A DNA stretch of 5,813 bases from Sulfuricella sp. (GTDB taxonomy: Bacteria > Pseudomonadota > Gammaproteobacteria > Burkholderiales > Sulfuricellaceae), in the NCBI GenBank assembly GCA_019911785.1, contig JAIOJM010000152.1, forward strand, positions 1 through 5,813. Reading direction: 5' to 3'. Below, in pieces: positions 1 to 5,813 of this stretch. Every line of letters starts with the position of its first letter. The first letter of the stretch is position 1. Both the position numbers and the translations under genes were made by a program. The notes under the pieces are model-generated. The model saw only the letters and a program-made list of their open reading frames with translations. It was not told where the DNA came from and did not search any database.

Positions 1-800
1 GTGGACGGCACATCCATCATCTTGTAGTCGGGATGGAAGGCCGAAAAGTGCAGCGGCACGTCTGCGCCCAGTTCCTTGAACACCCAGCGGCTCAGGGCGG
101 TGAGTTCCTCGTCCGTGTCGTTGTGGCCGGGGATGATCAGGGTGGTGATCTCGAGCCAGACATTCGTTTCGCGCCGCAGGTAAACCAGGGTGTCCAGAAC
201 CGGCTGGAGGTGGCCGCCGGTGAGCTTGTGGTAGAAGTCTTCGGTGAAGGCCTTGAGGTCGACGTTGGCGGCGTCCATCTTGGCGTAAAACTCGCGCCGC
301 GCCTGGTCGTGCATGTAGCCGGCGGTGACCGCCACGGTCTTGATGCCACGCGCATGGCAGGCATCGGCGGTGTCCATCGCATATTCGGCGAAGATCACCG
401 GGTCGTTGTAGGTAAAGGCGACGCTCTTGCAGCCGTATTTTTCCGCCGCGGCAGCGATCGCCTCGGGCGAGGCCTGATCCATCAGGCGGTCCATGTCGCG
501 CGCCTTGCTGATGTCCCAGTTCTGGCAGAACTTGCAGGCCAGGTTGCAGCCCGCAGTGCCGAAGGAGAACACGCTGCTACCGGGGTAAAAATGGTTGAGG
601 GGCTTTTTCTCGATCGGATCGATGCAGAAGCCGGAGGAGCGGCCGTAGGTGGTCAGCACCATCCGGCCGTTTTCCATCATGCGTACGAAGCACAGGCCGC
701 GCTGGCCCTCGTGCAGCTTGCAGTCGCGCGGGCACAGGTCGCACTGGATGCGCCCGTCATCGAGCTTGTGCCACCAGCGGGCCGGGGTGTTTCCGCTCAT
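1..800 (-). CDS. amrS: AmrS, AmmeMemoRadiSam system radical SAM protein (C-terminus cut by window edge)
   Basis: The minus strand is open from an ATG at 800-798 to the left edge, giving 266 codons of a protein that usually has well over 300. A radical SAM cluster motif CX3CX2C (GCNLACKFCQNW) has its cysteines at residues 85, 89 and 92; it should bind a [4Fe-4S] cluster and cleave S-adenosylmethionine. A second cysteine set near the N-terminus (C20, C23, C27, C37, in CDLCPRDCKLHEGQRGLC) is typical of this PflA-activase-like family (COG1180). Further family landmarks are AFTYNDP at 128-134 and ITTLIIPGHND at 218-228. Its ATG overlaps the amrA stop by four bases (ATGA), which implies translational coupling. 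It is the third gene of the amrB-amrA-amrS operon. The chemical substrate is not known to me. The missing C-terminus cannot be judged. A long plus-strand reading frame over the same bases is a GC-driven shadow. Family assignment is firm; the function is only generic. Confidence 0.93.
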   Translation of the reverse strand, partial: MSGNTPARWWHKLDDGRIQCDLCPRDCKLHEGQRGLCFVRMMENGRMVLTTYGRSSGFCIDPIEKKPLNHFYPGSSVFSFGTAGCNLACKFCQNWDISKARDMDRLMDQASPEAIAAAAEKYGCKSVAFTYNDPVIFAEYAMDTADACHARGIKTVAVTAGYMHDQARREFYAKMDAANVDLKAFTEDFYHKLTGGHLQPVLDTLVYLRRETNVWLEITTLIIPGHNDTDEELTALSRWVFKELGADVPLHFSAFHPDYKMMDVPS

Positions 801-1351
801 ATCAGTTCCGATTCTTTCCATTTGCTTACCGTGTAGCATGACAGTTTGACCTCCTCGGCCCAGAAATCCGGGGGCAGCCCCGCCTTGCGCTTGAGGTGGG
901 CCATGAAAATCCCGCATTCCGGCAGCTGCTCCCACACCTGCGGCAGGAAGGTGCTGCGGTAGGCGCCGAACTCAAAAACCACGCCGTCGACGCCGGGGCG
1001 CAACTGGGCGAGAGCTTCGCGCTCATCGCGGAAAGCCATGGACTGCATCTGCGAAAGCAGGGAAACCTCGACTTCAGTATAGTCCAGCTCGCCCAACGTC
1101 AGCGGCGAGAAACGCGGGTCGCGGAAGGCCGCCGCATAGGCGTTGGCCTTGACGTCCTGCAGCAGCGGACGGTGTGCCTCCAGGCTGCCGATGCAGCCGC
1201 GCAGGTCGCCTTGCTGGGTCAGGGTGATGAAGCAGGCGCCCAGTTCCTTGAGCCATGCGGCATCTTCTCGCGCCTGCATCGGCTTCCCCAGCGCCTGGGA
1301 GATGGTGGCGCGAGCAATCGGAATCAGAATTTGGCCTTTTTCAGTGGGCAC
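797..1351 (-). CDS. amrA: AmrA, AMMECR1-domain protein of the AmmeMemoRadiSam system
   Basis: A 184-residue protein, the usual length for a stand-alone AMMECR1 domain (COG2078). The hallmark LRGCIG occurs at residues 50-55, inside GDLRGCIGSLEAHRPL. Other family positions are AFRDPRFSPL at 75-84, the YTEVEVSLLS strand at 91-100 and FLPQVW at 135-140. The protein looks cytosolic, with no signal peptide or membrane segment. The start is GTG (1351-1349), chosen because an excellent GAGGAG ribosome site lies seven bases upstream and because the family's N-terminal helix (ILIPIARATI) follows directly. The start lies inside the end of amrB (11-base overlap) and the stop overlaps amrS by four bases, so it should be co-translated with both. 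The biochemical role is unknown. The invariant cysteine in LRGCIG suggests a reactive or ligand-binding role, but that is inference. Confidence 0.95.
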   Translation of the reverse strand: MPTEKGQILIPIARATISQALGKPMQAREDAAWLKELGACFITLTQQGDLRGCIGSLEAHRPLLQDVKANAYAAAFRDPRFSPLTLGELDYTEVEVSLLSQMQSMAFRDEREALAQLRPGVDGVVFEFGAYRSTFLPQVWEQLPECGIFMAHLKRKAGLPPDFWAEEVKLSCYTVSKWKESELI

Positions 1352-2156
1352 GGCGGTTCTCCTCGGTAAAGGCGAAGGCGGCGTAGCCGACCACGCGGTT
1401 CTTGTCGCCGGCGGTATCCCCGGAATTGCGCAGGTCGAGCAGGCGCGGCTTGAGATGGTGGTGCTGCGCCGCCAGCAGCAGGCCGTTTACCGGCGTGCCG
1501 CCGCAAGCCTGCTCATGGCTTAGCGGCCAGCGCAGATCGAGAATGGCCTGTGCGGTGGTGCTGTCGATTTGCTGCGCCTCGCGGTAGGTCAGGAAATGGG
1601 ACAGGTCGGAGCTGATCACGATCAGCGTTTCTTCTCCGCCCCACAGCCGCTCCAGCACCTCGGCCACTTCCTGCGGCGTGGCGTCGCCCACTGCCAAGGG
1701 CACCAGCTTGAAGTCGTCGAGCACGGCCTGCAGGAAGGGCAGCTGCACTTCCAGGGAATGCTCCAGGGCATGGGCCGCATCGTATTCCGCCACCTGCGGC
1801 AGGCCGGCGATCTTCGCCATGGCGTCGAGGTCGAGGGGCACGATGCCGAGCGGCGTGGCGAAGCCTTCCGTGCTCGGCAAGGCGAGCCCGCGCACGGGAA
1901 CGCGGTGCACCGGGCCCAGCAGCACGACACGACGGTAAATATTTCTGCCCTGTTCCAGCAGGGCATAGGCGCTGGCGGCAACCGGCCCGGAATAAATGTA
2001 GCCGGCATGGGGTACAATAACCGCCTTGGGGAGAGTTGCCGGTTTTTCCGCATGCTGTTCCGCTTCTTCCAGCATGGCCGCAACTTCGCTGGCCAGGGCG
2101 CGCGGATCGCCGGTGTAGAATGCGCCGGCAACGGCGGCGGGACGAATCCGTTTCAT
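1341..2156 (-). CDS. amrB: AmrB, Memo-family protein of the AmmeMemoRadiSam system
   Basis: A 271-residue Memo/COG1355 protein of normal family length. It begins MKRIRPAAVAGAFYTGDP, the standard N-terminus of the family. Putative metal-site residues lie in VPHAGYIYSG (H50), GPVHRVPV (H84) and SSDLSHF (H187). HSLEVQLPFLQ (133-143) and the cysteine in CGGTPVNGLL (C218) are also conserved features. The fold is related to extradiol dioxygenase LigB; eukaryotic MEMO1 binds metal through comparable His and Cys residues, so metal binding is likely, though the reaction is not established. The reading frame extends upstream to 2231, but the ATG at 2156-2154 is chosen: the family motif starts there, and AGGGGG precedes it by four bases. 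It is the first gene of the amr operon, diverges from ispD, and overlaps amrA by 11 bases. Confidence 0.95.
   Translation of the reverse strand: MKRIRPAAVAGAFYTGDPRALASEVAAMLEEAEQHAEKPATLPKAVIVPHAGYIYSGPVAASAYALLEQGRNIYRRVVLLGPVHRVPVRGLALPSTEGFATPLGIVPLDLDAMAKIAGLPQVAEYDAAHALEHSLEVQLPFLQAVLDDFKLVPLAVGDATPQEVAEVLERLWGGEETLIVISSDLSHFLTYREAQQIDSTTAQAILDLRWPLSHEQACGGTPVNGLLLAAQHHHLKPRLLDLRNSGDTAGDKNRVVGYAAFAFTEENRRAH
1359..1364 (-). promoter_or_regulatory. Ribosome binding site of amrA (GAGGAG)
   Basis: On the minus strand GAGGAG sits seven bases before the GTG start of amrA, inside the last codons of amrB. It is near the ideal Shine-Dalgarno sequence and spacing, and it is the main reason to accept the GTG start and the 11-base overlap. 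Confidence 0.75.
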
Positions 2157-2224
2157 GACACCCCCTGACCGATTAACTGTTGTCTGTTCAACCTTACTTT
2201 CAAGATAGCCAATTCCATAAAGCA
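2157..2224. promoter_or_regulatory. Divergent intergenic region between amrB and ispD
   Basis: These 68 bases separate two divergent starts and should carry or overlap the promoters for the amr operon and for ispDF. The stretch is clearly more AT-rich than its flanks. On the minus strand AGGGGG (2166-2161) is the amrB ribosome site. In the ispD direction I see no convincing -35/-10 pair; TTGTCT at 2180-2185 is a poor -35 candidate without a good -10. The ribosome site for ispD is also weak. No clear operator palindrome stands out. Confidence 0.5.
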
Positions 2225-2231
2225 ATGCCAA
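2202..2231 (-). promoter_or_regulatory. Candidate sigma-70 promoter for the amrBAS operon
   Basis: Read on the minus strand, TTGGCA (2231-2226; five of six consensus bases) is followed by an 18-base spacer and TATCTT (2207-2202; four of six). This would place the transcription start near 2195, giving a leader of about 39 bases before the amrB ATG. The -35 overlaps the first codons of ispD. It was found by eye and has not been tested. Confidence 0.35.
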
Positions 2232-2917
2232 ATTATTATGCTTTGATCCCTGCCGCCGGATTCGGTTCGCGCATGGGAGGGGAAACCCCCAAACAGTATC
2301 TTTCCGTTCTTGGCAGGCCGCTGATTCACTACGCGGTAGCGGCCTTGTGCCGCCACGCCAGGATCAGCCGGGTTTACGTGGCGCTCGCGCCGGGCGATGA
2401 ACTTTGGCAGACCTTCGATTGGAGTGCCTTTTCCGCCAAGCTGACGCCGCTGTACTGCGGCGGGGCGGAGCGTTTTGAATCGGTGCGCAACGGCCTGGAT
2501 GCCATCCAGGGCGAGGTCGGTTTCGAGGACTGGGTGCTGGTGCACGACGCAGCCCGCCCCGGCCTGAGCGGCGAGCTGCTCGACCGCCTGATCGGCGAGG
2601 TCGGCGAAGACCCCTTCGGCGGGTTGCTGGCGGTGCCGGTGGCGGATACCCTGAAGCGCGCCGACGCGGACAACCGTGTGTTGCGCACCGAGCCGAGGGA
2701 CGGCTTGTGGCAAGCGCAGACGCCGCAGATGTTCCGCTATGGCCTGCTGCAGCGCGCGCTGTCTCTGCTGGATGGAGCGGTGGTGACCGACGAGGCGCAG
2801 GCGGTCGAGCGCATGGGCTTCCAGGCGAAACTGGTGGCGGGCGACATCACCAATTTCAAGGTCACCTATCCGCAGGACATCAAGCTGGCGGAGCTGATAC
2901 TGGGAGGCAAGGCATGA
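2225..2917 (+). CDS. ispD: IspD, 2-C-methyl-D-erythritol 4-phosphate cytidylyltransferase
   Basis: This cytosolic enzyme joins CTP and 2-C-methyl-D-erythritol 4-phosphate to give CDP-methylerythritol and pyrophosphate, the third step of the MEP isoprenoid pathway. The 230-residue product has the usual length. The nucleotide-binding N-terminus is [17 protein letters not shown] (9-25), with R16 and K23 matching the catalytic Arg and Lys of E. coli IspD. VHDAARP (106-112, D108), the [16 protein letters not shown] segment (R158), TDE at 188-190 and NFKVTYPQD (K212) complete the active site. A TTG at 2180 would add 15 unconserved residues; I chose the ATG at 2225 because the family starts there, although its ribosome site is weak. 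The stop overlaps the ispF start by four bases. The gene diverges from amrB. Confidence 0.97.
   Translation: MPNYYALIPAAGFGSRMGGETPKQYLSVLGRPLIHYAVAALCRHARISRVYVALAPGDELWQTFDWSAFSAKLTPLYCGGAERFESVRNGLDAIQGEVGFEDWVLVHDAARPGLSGELLDRLIGEVGEDPFGGLLAVPVADTLKRADADNRVLRTEPRDGLWQAQTPQMFRYGLLQRALSLLDGAVVTDEAQAVERMGFQAKLVAGDITNFKVTYPQDIKLAELILGGKA
2902..2907 (+). promoter_or_regulatory. Ribosome binding site of ispF (GGGAGG)
   Basis: GGGAGG lies six bases before the ispF ATG, within the last codons of ispD. It fixes the ispF start and supports coupled translation of the two genes. The same frame is open much further upstream, to 2707, but that extension is only ispD read in another frame. Confidence 0.75.
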
Positions 2918-3390
2918 GAGTCGGCCAGGGGTTCGATGTCCACCAGTTGGTGGAAGGGCGCAAGCTGATCGTCGGCGGGGTGGACATTCCCTACGAGCGC
3001 GGCCTGTTCGGCCACTCCGACGCCGACGTGCTGCTCCACGCGATTTGCGATGCGCTGCTCGGCGCAGCGGGCCTGGGCGACATCGGCCGCCATTTCCCGG
3101 ATTCCGACCCGCGCTACAAAGGCATCGACAGCCGCAGGCTGCTGCGCGAGGTGGTGCATCTGCTCAGGGAAAAGGGCTGGATTGTTGCCAACCTGGACGC
3201 CACGATCATCGCCCAGGCGCCGAAGATGGCGCCGTATATACTGCAAATGGCGGAGAACATCGCGGCCGATTTGGATGTGGCGGCGGATTGCATCAACGTC
3301 AAGGCAACCACCACCGAGAAATTAGGCTTTACCGGGCGGGGCGAGGGGATTGCGGCGCAGGCGGTGTGCCTGATTGAGAAGAGGCTTTAA
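2914..3390 (+). CDS. ispF: IspF, 2-C-methyl-D-erythritol 2,4-cyclodiphosphate synthase
   Basis: IspF cyclises 4-diphosphocytidyl-methylerythritol 2-phosphate to methylerythritol 2,4-cyclodiphosphate with release of CMP, the fifth step of the MEP pathway; family members are trimers with zinc at the subunit interface. The 158-residue length is normal. The zinc ligands D8 and H10 (GQGFDVH) and H42 ([17 protein letters not shown]) are at exactly the E. coli positions. [10 protein letters not shown] (56-65) and the signature [15 protein letters not shown] (132-146) are intact. The ATG overlaps the ispD stop (ATGA) behind a strong ribosome site. IspD and IspF catalyse non-consecutive steps (IspE lies between them) but are very often encoded side by side, as here. 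No substitution suggests loss of function. Confidence 0.97.
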   Translation: MRVGQGFDVHQLVEGRKLIVGGVDIPYERGLFGHSDADVLLHAICDALLGAAGLGDIGRHFPDSDPRYKGIDSRRLLREVVHLLREKGWIVANLDATIIAQAPKMAPYILQMAENIAADLDVAADCINVKATTTEKLGFTGRGEGIAAQAVCLIEKRL

Positions 3391-3423
3391 CCCGGATGTT
3401 TCAACCCAAAGGGCTCAAGTAAA

Positions 3424-4443
3424 TTGACGCGCACCAGCACCGATATCACGCTTGATCAAAAGCTTCAGTTCCTGCTGCGGCCTGAATCCTACCCGGATAG
3501 GCCAGGAATCGTCGAAGCTGTCGAAACCCACATGTCATGGGTGTTCATGACCGATGCCTACGCCTATAAGCTCAAGAAGCCGGTGCGGTATGACTTCCTC
3601 GATTTCAGCACGGTTGAAGCCAGGCGCCGGGATTCGGAGGAGGAAGTCAGATTGAACACCCGCCTCGCACCGCATACCTATCTGGGGATTCTGCCGCTCA
3701 CCATAGACTCGGCCGGATCGCTGAAGATAGGCGGTGAAGGCGAGGCGGTGGATTGGCTTGTCAAGATGCGCCGCCTTCCGACTGATCAGATGCTCGACCA
3801 TGCGATCAAGCAGGGAACCGTCGAAATGGCCGATGTGCGGCGGGCTGCCGTTGCGCTTGCCAAATTCTATCGGGCCTCGCCGTCAATCGAGCTGGGTGAA
3901 TCTGAATATAGAGAGCGGTTCGAAAAAAACGTGAACGCCAATCTGGGGGAATTGACCGATCCCGTATATCGGCTGCCGGAAGAGCTGGTCCGCAAAATCA
4001 CCTCGGCTCAATTCGCGTTCTTGAAGAAAGAATCCGAGCTGTTTTACCAACGCGTGCGAGAAGGAAGAATCATCGAGGCCCACGGCGATCTTCGGCCCGA
4101 GCATATCTGTCTCGGGCTGGAGCCGGTTATTATCGATTGCCTGGAATTCAGGCGCGAATTCCGCATCCTCGATACCGCCGATGAGCTGGCCTTTCTCGCC
4201 ATGGAATGCGAGCGTCTGGGCGCGCCATCGGTGGGGCAATCGTTCCTCGAAACCTACAGCGAATATACAGGCGACAAGCCTTCCGGGAAGCTGTTGCATT
4301 TCTACAAGAGCTACCGTGCAACCCTGCGGGCGAAGATCACAATTTGGCATATCAAGGATTCCGAAGTGCGGAATCCATCAAAGTGGTACAACCTGGCAGG
4401 GGAATATCTGCGTCTCGCGGAAGCCCACACGCGCGGGTTCTGA
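3424..4443 (+). CDS. Aminoglycoside-phosphotransferase-like kinase-fold protein (COG2187 type), stand-alone
   Basis: A 339-residue protein resembling the N-terminal half of COG2187 proteins (phosphotransferase-like domain often fused to a P-loop kinase). Typical family text is ETHMSWVFMTDAYAYKLKKP (34-53), YDFLDFSTVEARRR (56-69) and RLNTRLAPHTYLGILPLT (77-93). The presumed catalytic loop is HGDLRPEHICL (220-230): H220 and D222 match the kinase HxD, but the usual metal-binding Asn of HxDxxxxN is His (H227). IIDCLEF (236-242) supplies the Asp of the second metal motif, D238. No Walker A motif follows, so the C-terminal P-loop domain of the fused versions is absent. The start is TTG; no ATG or GTG occurs in frame between it and the ispF stop, and the next ATG (residue 37) would cut conserved sequence. 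AAGGG at 3409-3413 is a distant ribosome site. The substrate is unknown; antibiotic resistance should not be inferred. GC content is lower than in ispDF. Confidence 0.8.
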   Translation: MTRTSTDITLDQKLQFLLRPESYPDRPGIVEAVETHMSWVFMTDAYAYKLKKPVRYDFLDFSTVEARRRDSEEEVRLNTRLAPHTYLGILPLTIDSAGSLKIGGEGEAVDWLVKMRRLPTDQMLDHAIKQGTVEMADVRRAAVALAKFYRASPSIELGESEYRERFEKNVNANLGELTDPVYRLPEELVRKITSAQFAFLKKESELFYQRVREGRIIEAHGDLRPEHICLGLEPVIIDCLEFRREFRILDTADELAFLAMECERLGAPSVGQSFLETYSEYTGDKPSGKLLHFYKSYRATLRAKITIWHIKDSEVRNPSKWYNLAGEYLRLAEAHTRGF

Positions 4444-4448
4444 TCCGC

Positions 4449-5435
4449 CTATGCTTCCAGCAGATCCACGATCGACCCGCCCGTGTGGATGTGCGTAATG
4501 GCTGCGGCAAAGAGCGGCGCGGCGTCCAGGACTTCCAGTTTGGCCCTGGCAGCCTCCGAATCCAGCCGGAACGGCGGTATCGTGTTGGTCACAATGACCT
4601 TGTCCAGCGCCTCGTTCGCCAGGACTTCATTGGCAGCACCCACGAACACGCCATGCGATGCTGCCGCATAGATTTTCTTCGCCCCAAGTTGGCGACATGC
4701 CGATGCTGCGCGCAGAATGGTCGTTCCCGTGCTGATCAGGTCGTCGATGATGAGAGCGACCTTGTCCTTCACCTCGCCGACGATCGCCTCGCCTGAAACC
4801 ACTCCCTTGCTGCGCTGTTTTTCCATGAAGGCGCTAGACACTGCTTTGCCTGTCGCGCGGGCCAGCGCTTGCCTGAACTGCTCGGCTCGCTTTATTCCAC
4901 CCACATCGGGCGAAACGACAACAATCTCCTCACTTCGCAAAAGAGGCGCGAAATACCTGACAAATAGCGGCTTGGCTTCCAGGTGGTCAGTACGGCACCG
5001 GAAGGCGTTTTGAAAGGCGGCGAGGTTGTGCACGTCCAGGGCCAGAACCCGATCCGTCCCAACAGCCTCAAACAGGCTGGCAACGTAGCGTGTAGTGACC
5101 GGATCACGCGGTTGGGTCTTCCTGTCTTTGCGCGCGTAACACAGGTAGGGAACAACGGCTGTCACGCTACCCGCTGAGGCATCCCGCAACGCGCCAATGA
5201 AAAAGAGCAAGCGGCAAAGTTTGTCGTTGACGCTCTGCTGGGTATCCGCGTACAGAGATTGCACCACAAAGACATCTCGACCCCTCACGTTTACAAGGGG
5301 CCGGGACTTATGCTCGCCATCCTCGAACTCTCGTTCCTCGTGCTCACTCGCAGAAACCCCGAGCTTTTGGCTGACCATCTCGCCAAACGCACGGCTTGCA
5401 TTAAGCGTGAAAAGCATGAGGTTTCTATCATTCAT
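4449..5435 (-). CDS. Divergent ribose-phosphate pyrophosphokinase (PRPP synthetase paralogue)
   Basis: The 328-residue protein aligns end to end with PRPP synthetase, which makes phosphoribosyl pyrophosphate from ribose 5-phosphate and ATP for nucleotide synthesis. Visible landmarks are [10 protein letters not shown] (37-46), [20 protein letters not shown] (82-101), YARKDRK (100-106), the LDVHN metal site (H136), [10 protein letters not shown] (175-184), a flexible catalytic loop with K206 and R208, and the PRPP loop [12 protein letters not shown] (229-240). The loop differs from the usual bacterial DDMIDTGGT: S235 replaces the third Asp and T238 replaces a Gly; Ser at the first position recalls archaeal enzymes. 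Housekeeping prs in this group normally lies elsewhere (near ispE and rplY), so I infer a second copy and give no symbol. Start: ATG at 5435, where the family begins; GTG at 5489 would add 18 unconserved residues and the internal ATG at 5417 is also possible. None has a good ribosome site. Activity is likely but unproven. Confidence 0.85.
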   Translation of the reverse strand: MNDRNLMLFTLNASRAFGEMVSQKLGVSASEHEEREFEDGEHKSRPLVNVRGRDVFVVQSLYADTQQSVNDKLCRLLFFIGALRDASAGSVTAVVPYLCYARKDRKTQPRDPVTTRYVASLFEAVGTDRVLALDVHNLAAFQNAFRCRTDHLEAKPLFVRYFAPLLRSEEIVVVSPDVGGIKRAEQFRQALARATGKAVSSAFMEKQRSKGVVSGEAIVGEVKDKVALIIDDLISTGTTILRAASACRQLGAKKIYAAASHGVFVGAANEVLANEALDKVIVTNTIPPFRLDSEAARAKLEVLDAAPLFAAAITHIHTGGSIVDLLEA

Positions 5436-5678
5436 AAGGCGGAGCGGGCTTCCGTGGTTAAGGCGCCGGAAAGGGGTTTCAAGACGCACCCCCCTGCTTT
5501 ATGGATAGCCGATGCCAATAAAATTGCAAGCGAGTCGCCAGCAGATGCGGTTTTCGCAAGCACCGAAAAGTTTCTTTCCGGGCACAACCCGGCTATTGCC
5601 GGCTAGAGAAGGCCAGTGGCACACTCGATCGGAAGCCTTCCATTACCCGATGCTGTTTATCAAGCAGCAAGGCACCGC
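5436..5678. other. Intergenic region upstream of the PRPP synthetase-like gene
   Basis: About 243 bases with no supported gene. It should contain the end of the right-edge transcript and perhaps a promoter for the PRPP synthetase-like gene. A weak minus-strand promoter candidate is TTGCAA (5529-5524), 16-base spacer, TATCCA (5507-5502). Two short hairpins are visible: CCGAAAAG-TTT-CTTTCCGG (5563-5581, one mismatch) and CCGGC-TATT-GCCGG (5589-5602). Neither is followed by a T-run on either strand, so neither is a standard Rho-independent terminator. The short open frames crossing this region show no recognisable protein sequence. Confidence 0.45.
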
Positions 5679-5813
5679 TCAGGCCAGAAACTCTTCGCCC
5701 TGGAACGCCAGTGTTCCAGAGCGTCCGGGGATTTCGCCCATCACCACCTCGTGCCGGGGCAGATCGTCCAGCTTCAGCCCCTCGAAGTAATCCTTGAGCG
5801 AAACCAGCTCGTA
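5679..5813 (-). CDS. C-terminal end of an unidentified protein (runs off the right edge)
   Basis: The minus strand is open from the window edge to a TGA at 5681-5679, giving 44 codons that end in GRSGTLAFQGEEFLA. Third codon positions are strongly G/C, with frequent CTG, GAG, GTG and GGC, as expected for a real gene of this genome. The opposite-strand frame over the same bases looks like a shadow. The fragment is mostly acidic and soluble (LKDYFEGLKLDDLPRHEVV), with no membrane segment. I do not recognise the family and cannot assign a function. It lies upstream of, and in the same direction as, the PRPP synthetase-like gene, but 243 bases separate them, so an operon is uncertain. Confidence 0.6.
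   Translation of the reverse strand, partial: YELVSLKDYFEGLKLDDLPRHEVVMGEIPGRSGTLAFQGEEFLA

Noticed and set aside
33..836. Long plus-strand reading frame of 267 codons opposite amrS
   Set aside because: The opposite strand encodes a clear radical SAM protein with all its cysteine motifs; the plus-strand translation has no recognisable motif and runs past the amrS boundary into amrA, as a GC-driven shadow does.
896..1369. Plus-strand reading frame opposite amrA
   Set aside because: It is antisense to a well-supported AMMECR1 gene and shows no family features.
1569..2168. Plus-strand reading frame of 199 codons opposite amrB
   Set aside because: amrB carries all Memo signatures on the minus strand; the antisense product is rich in His, Gln and Gly with no motif.
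2180..2224. Upstream TTG start extending IspD by 15 residues
   Set aside because: The added residues are not part of the family, and the ATG at 2225 places the nucleotide-binding motif at its usual distance from the N-terminus.
2707..2913. N-terminal extension of IspF by 69 residues
   Set aside because: The extension is ispD read in another frame; ispF has a strong ribosome site and the conserved [10 protein letters not shown] start at 2914.
4444..4448. Possible terminator between the convergent kinase-like and PRPP synthetase-like genes
   Set aside because: There are only five bases and no hairpin with a T-run; any terminator would have to lie within coding sequence.
5436..5489. GTG start extending the PRPP synthetase by 18 residues
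   Set aside because: The extension is unlike the family, and the G-rich stretch before the GTG is too close to act as a good ribosome site; it is kept only as an alternative.
5628..5651. Inverted repeat ATCGG...CCGAT flanking GGAAGCCTTCC
   Set aside because: The arms are five bases with a 14-base gap, expected by chance, and no T-run follows.

Overview
The window looks like chromosomal DNA of a GC-rich Gram-negative bacterium. The style of IspD/IspF and of the amr genes suggests Pseudomonadota, most likely a betaproteobacterium, but there is no rRNA or other decisive taxonomic marker, so that is inference. No tRNA, rRNA, CRISPR array, insertion sequence or prophage gene is visible. Coding density is very high, with three overlapping gene junctions.

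Left third (1-2156, minus strand): a compact three-gene AmmeMemoRadiSam block, transcribed right to left as amrB (Memo-like), amrA (AMMECR1-like), amrS (radical SAM, cut by the left window edge). The genes overlap by 11 and 4 bases, so they are almost certainly one operon. The three families co-occur widely, but to my knowledge their joint function is not settled. This is the nearest thing to a poorly understood system here.

Middle (2225-3390, plus strand): ispD and ispF, two enzymes of the non-mevalonate (MEP) isoprenoid pathway, overlapping by 4 bases. They diverge from amrB across 68 bases that must hold the promoters for both directions.

Right half (3424-5813): a standalone aminoglycoside-phosphotransferase-like (COG2187-type) protein follows ispF after 33 bases. 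It starts at TTG and is visibly lower in GC than ispD/ispF. It converges, with only 5 bases between stops, on a minus-strand gene for a divergent ribose-phosphate pyrophosphokinase (PRPP synthetase) with an altered PRPP-binding loop. Upstream of that gene lie about 243 non-coding bases, then the last 44 codons of an unidentified minus-strand gene that runs off the right edge.

No clearly new system is demonstrated. The points most worth a second look are the amrBAS block, the two atypical sugar/nucleotide-kinase-like genes that face each other, and the compositional drop between ispF and the kinase-like gene.
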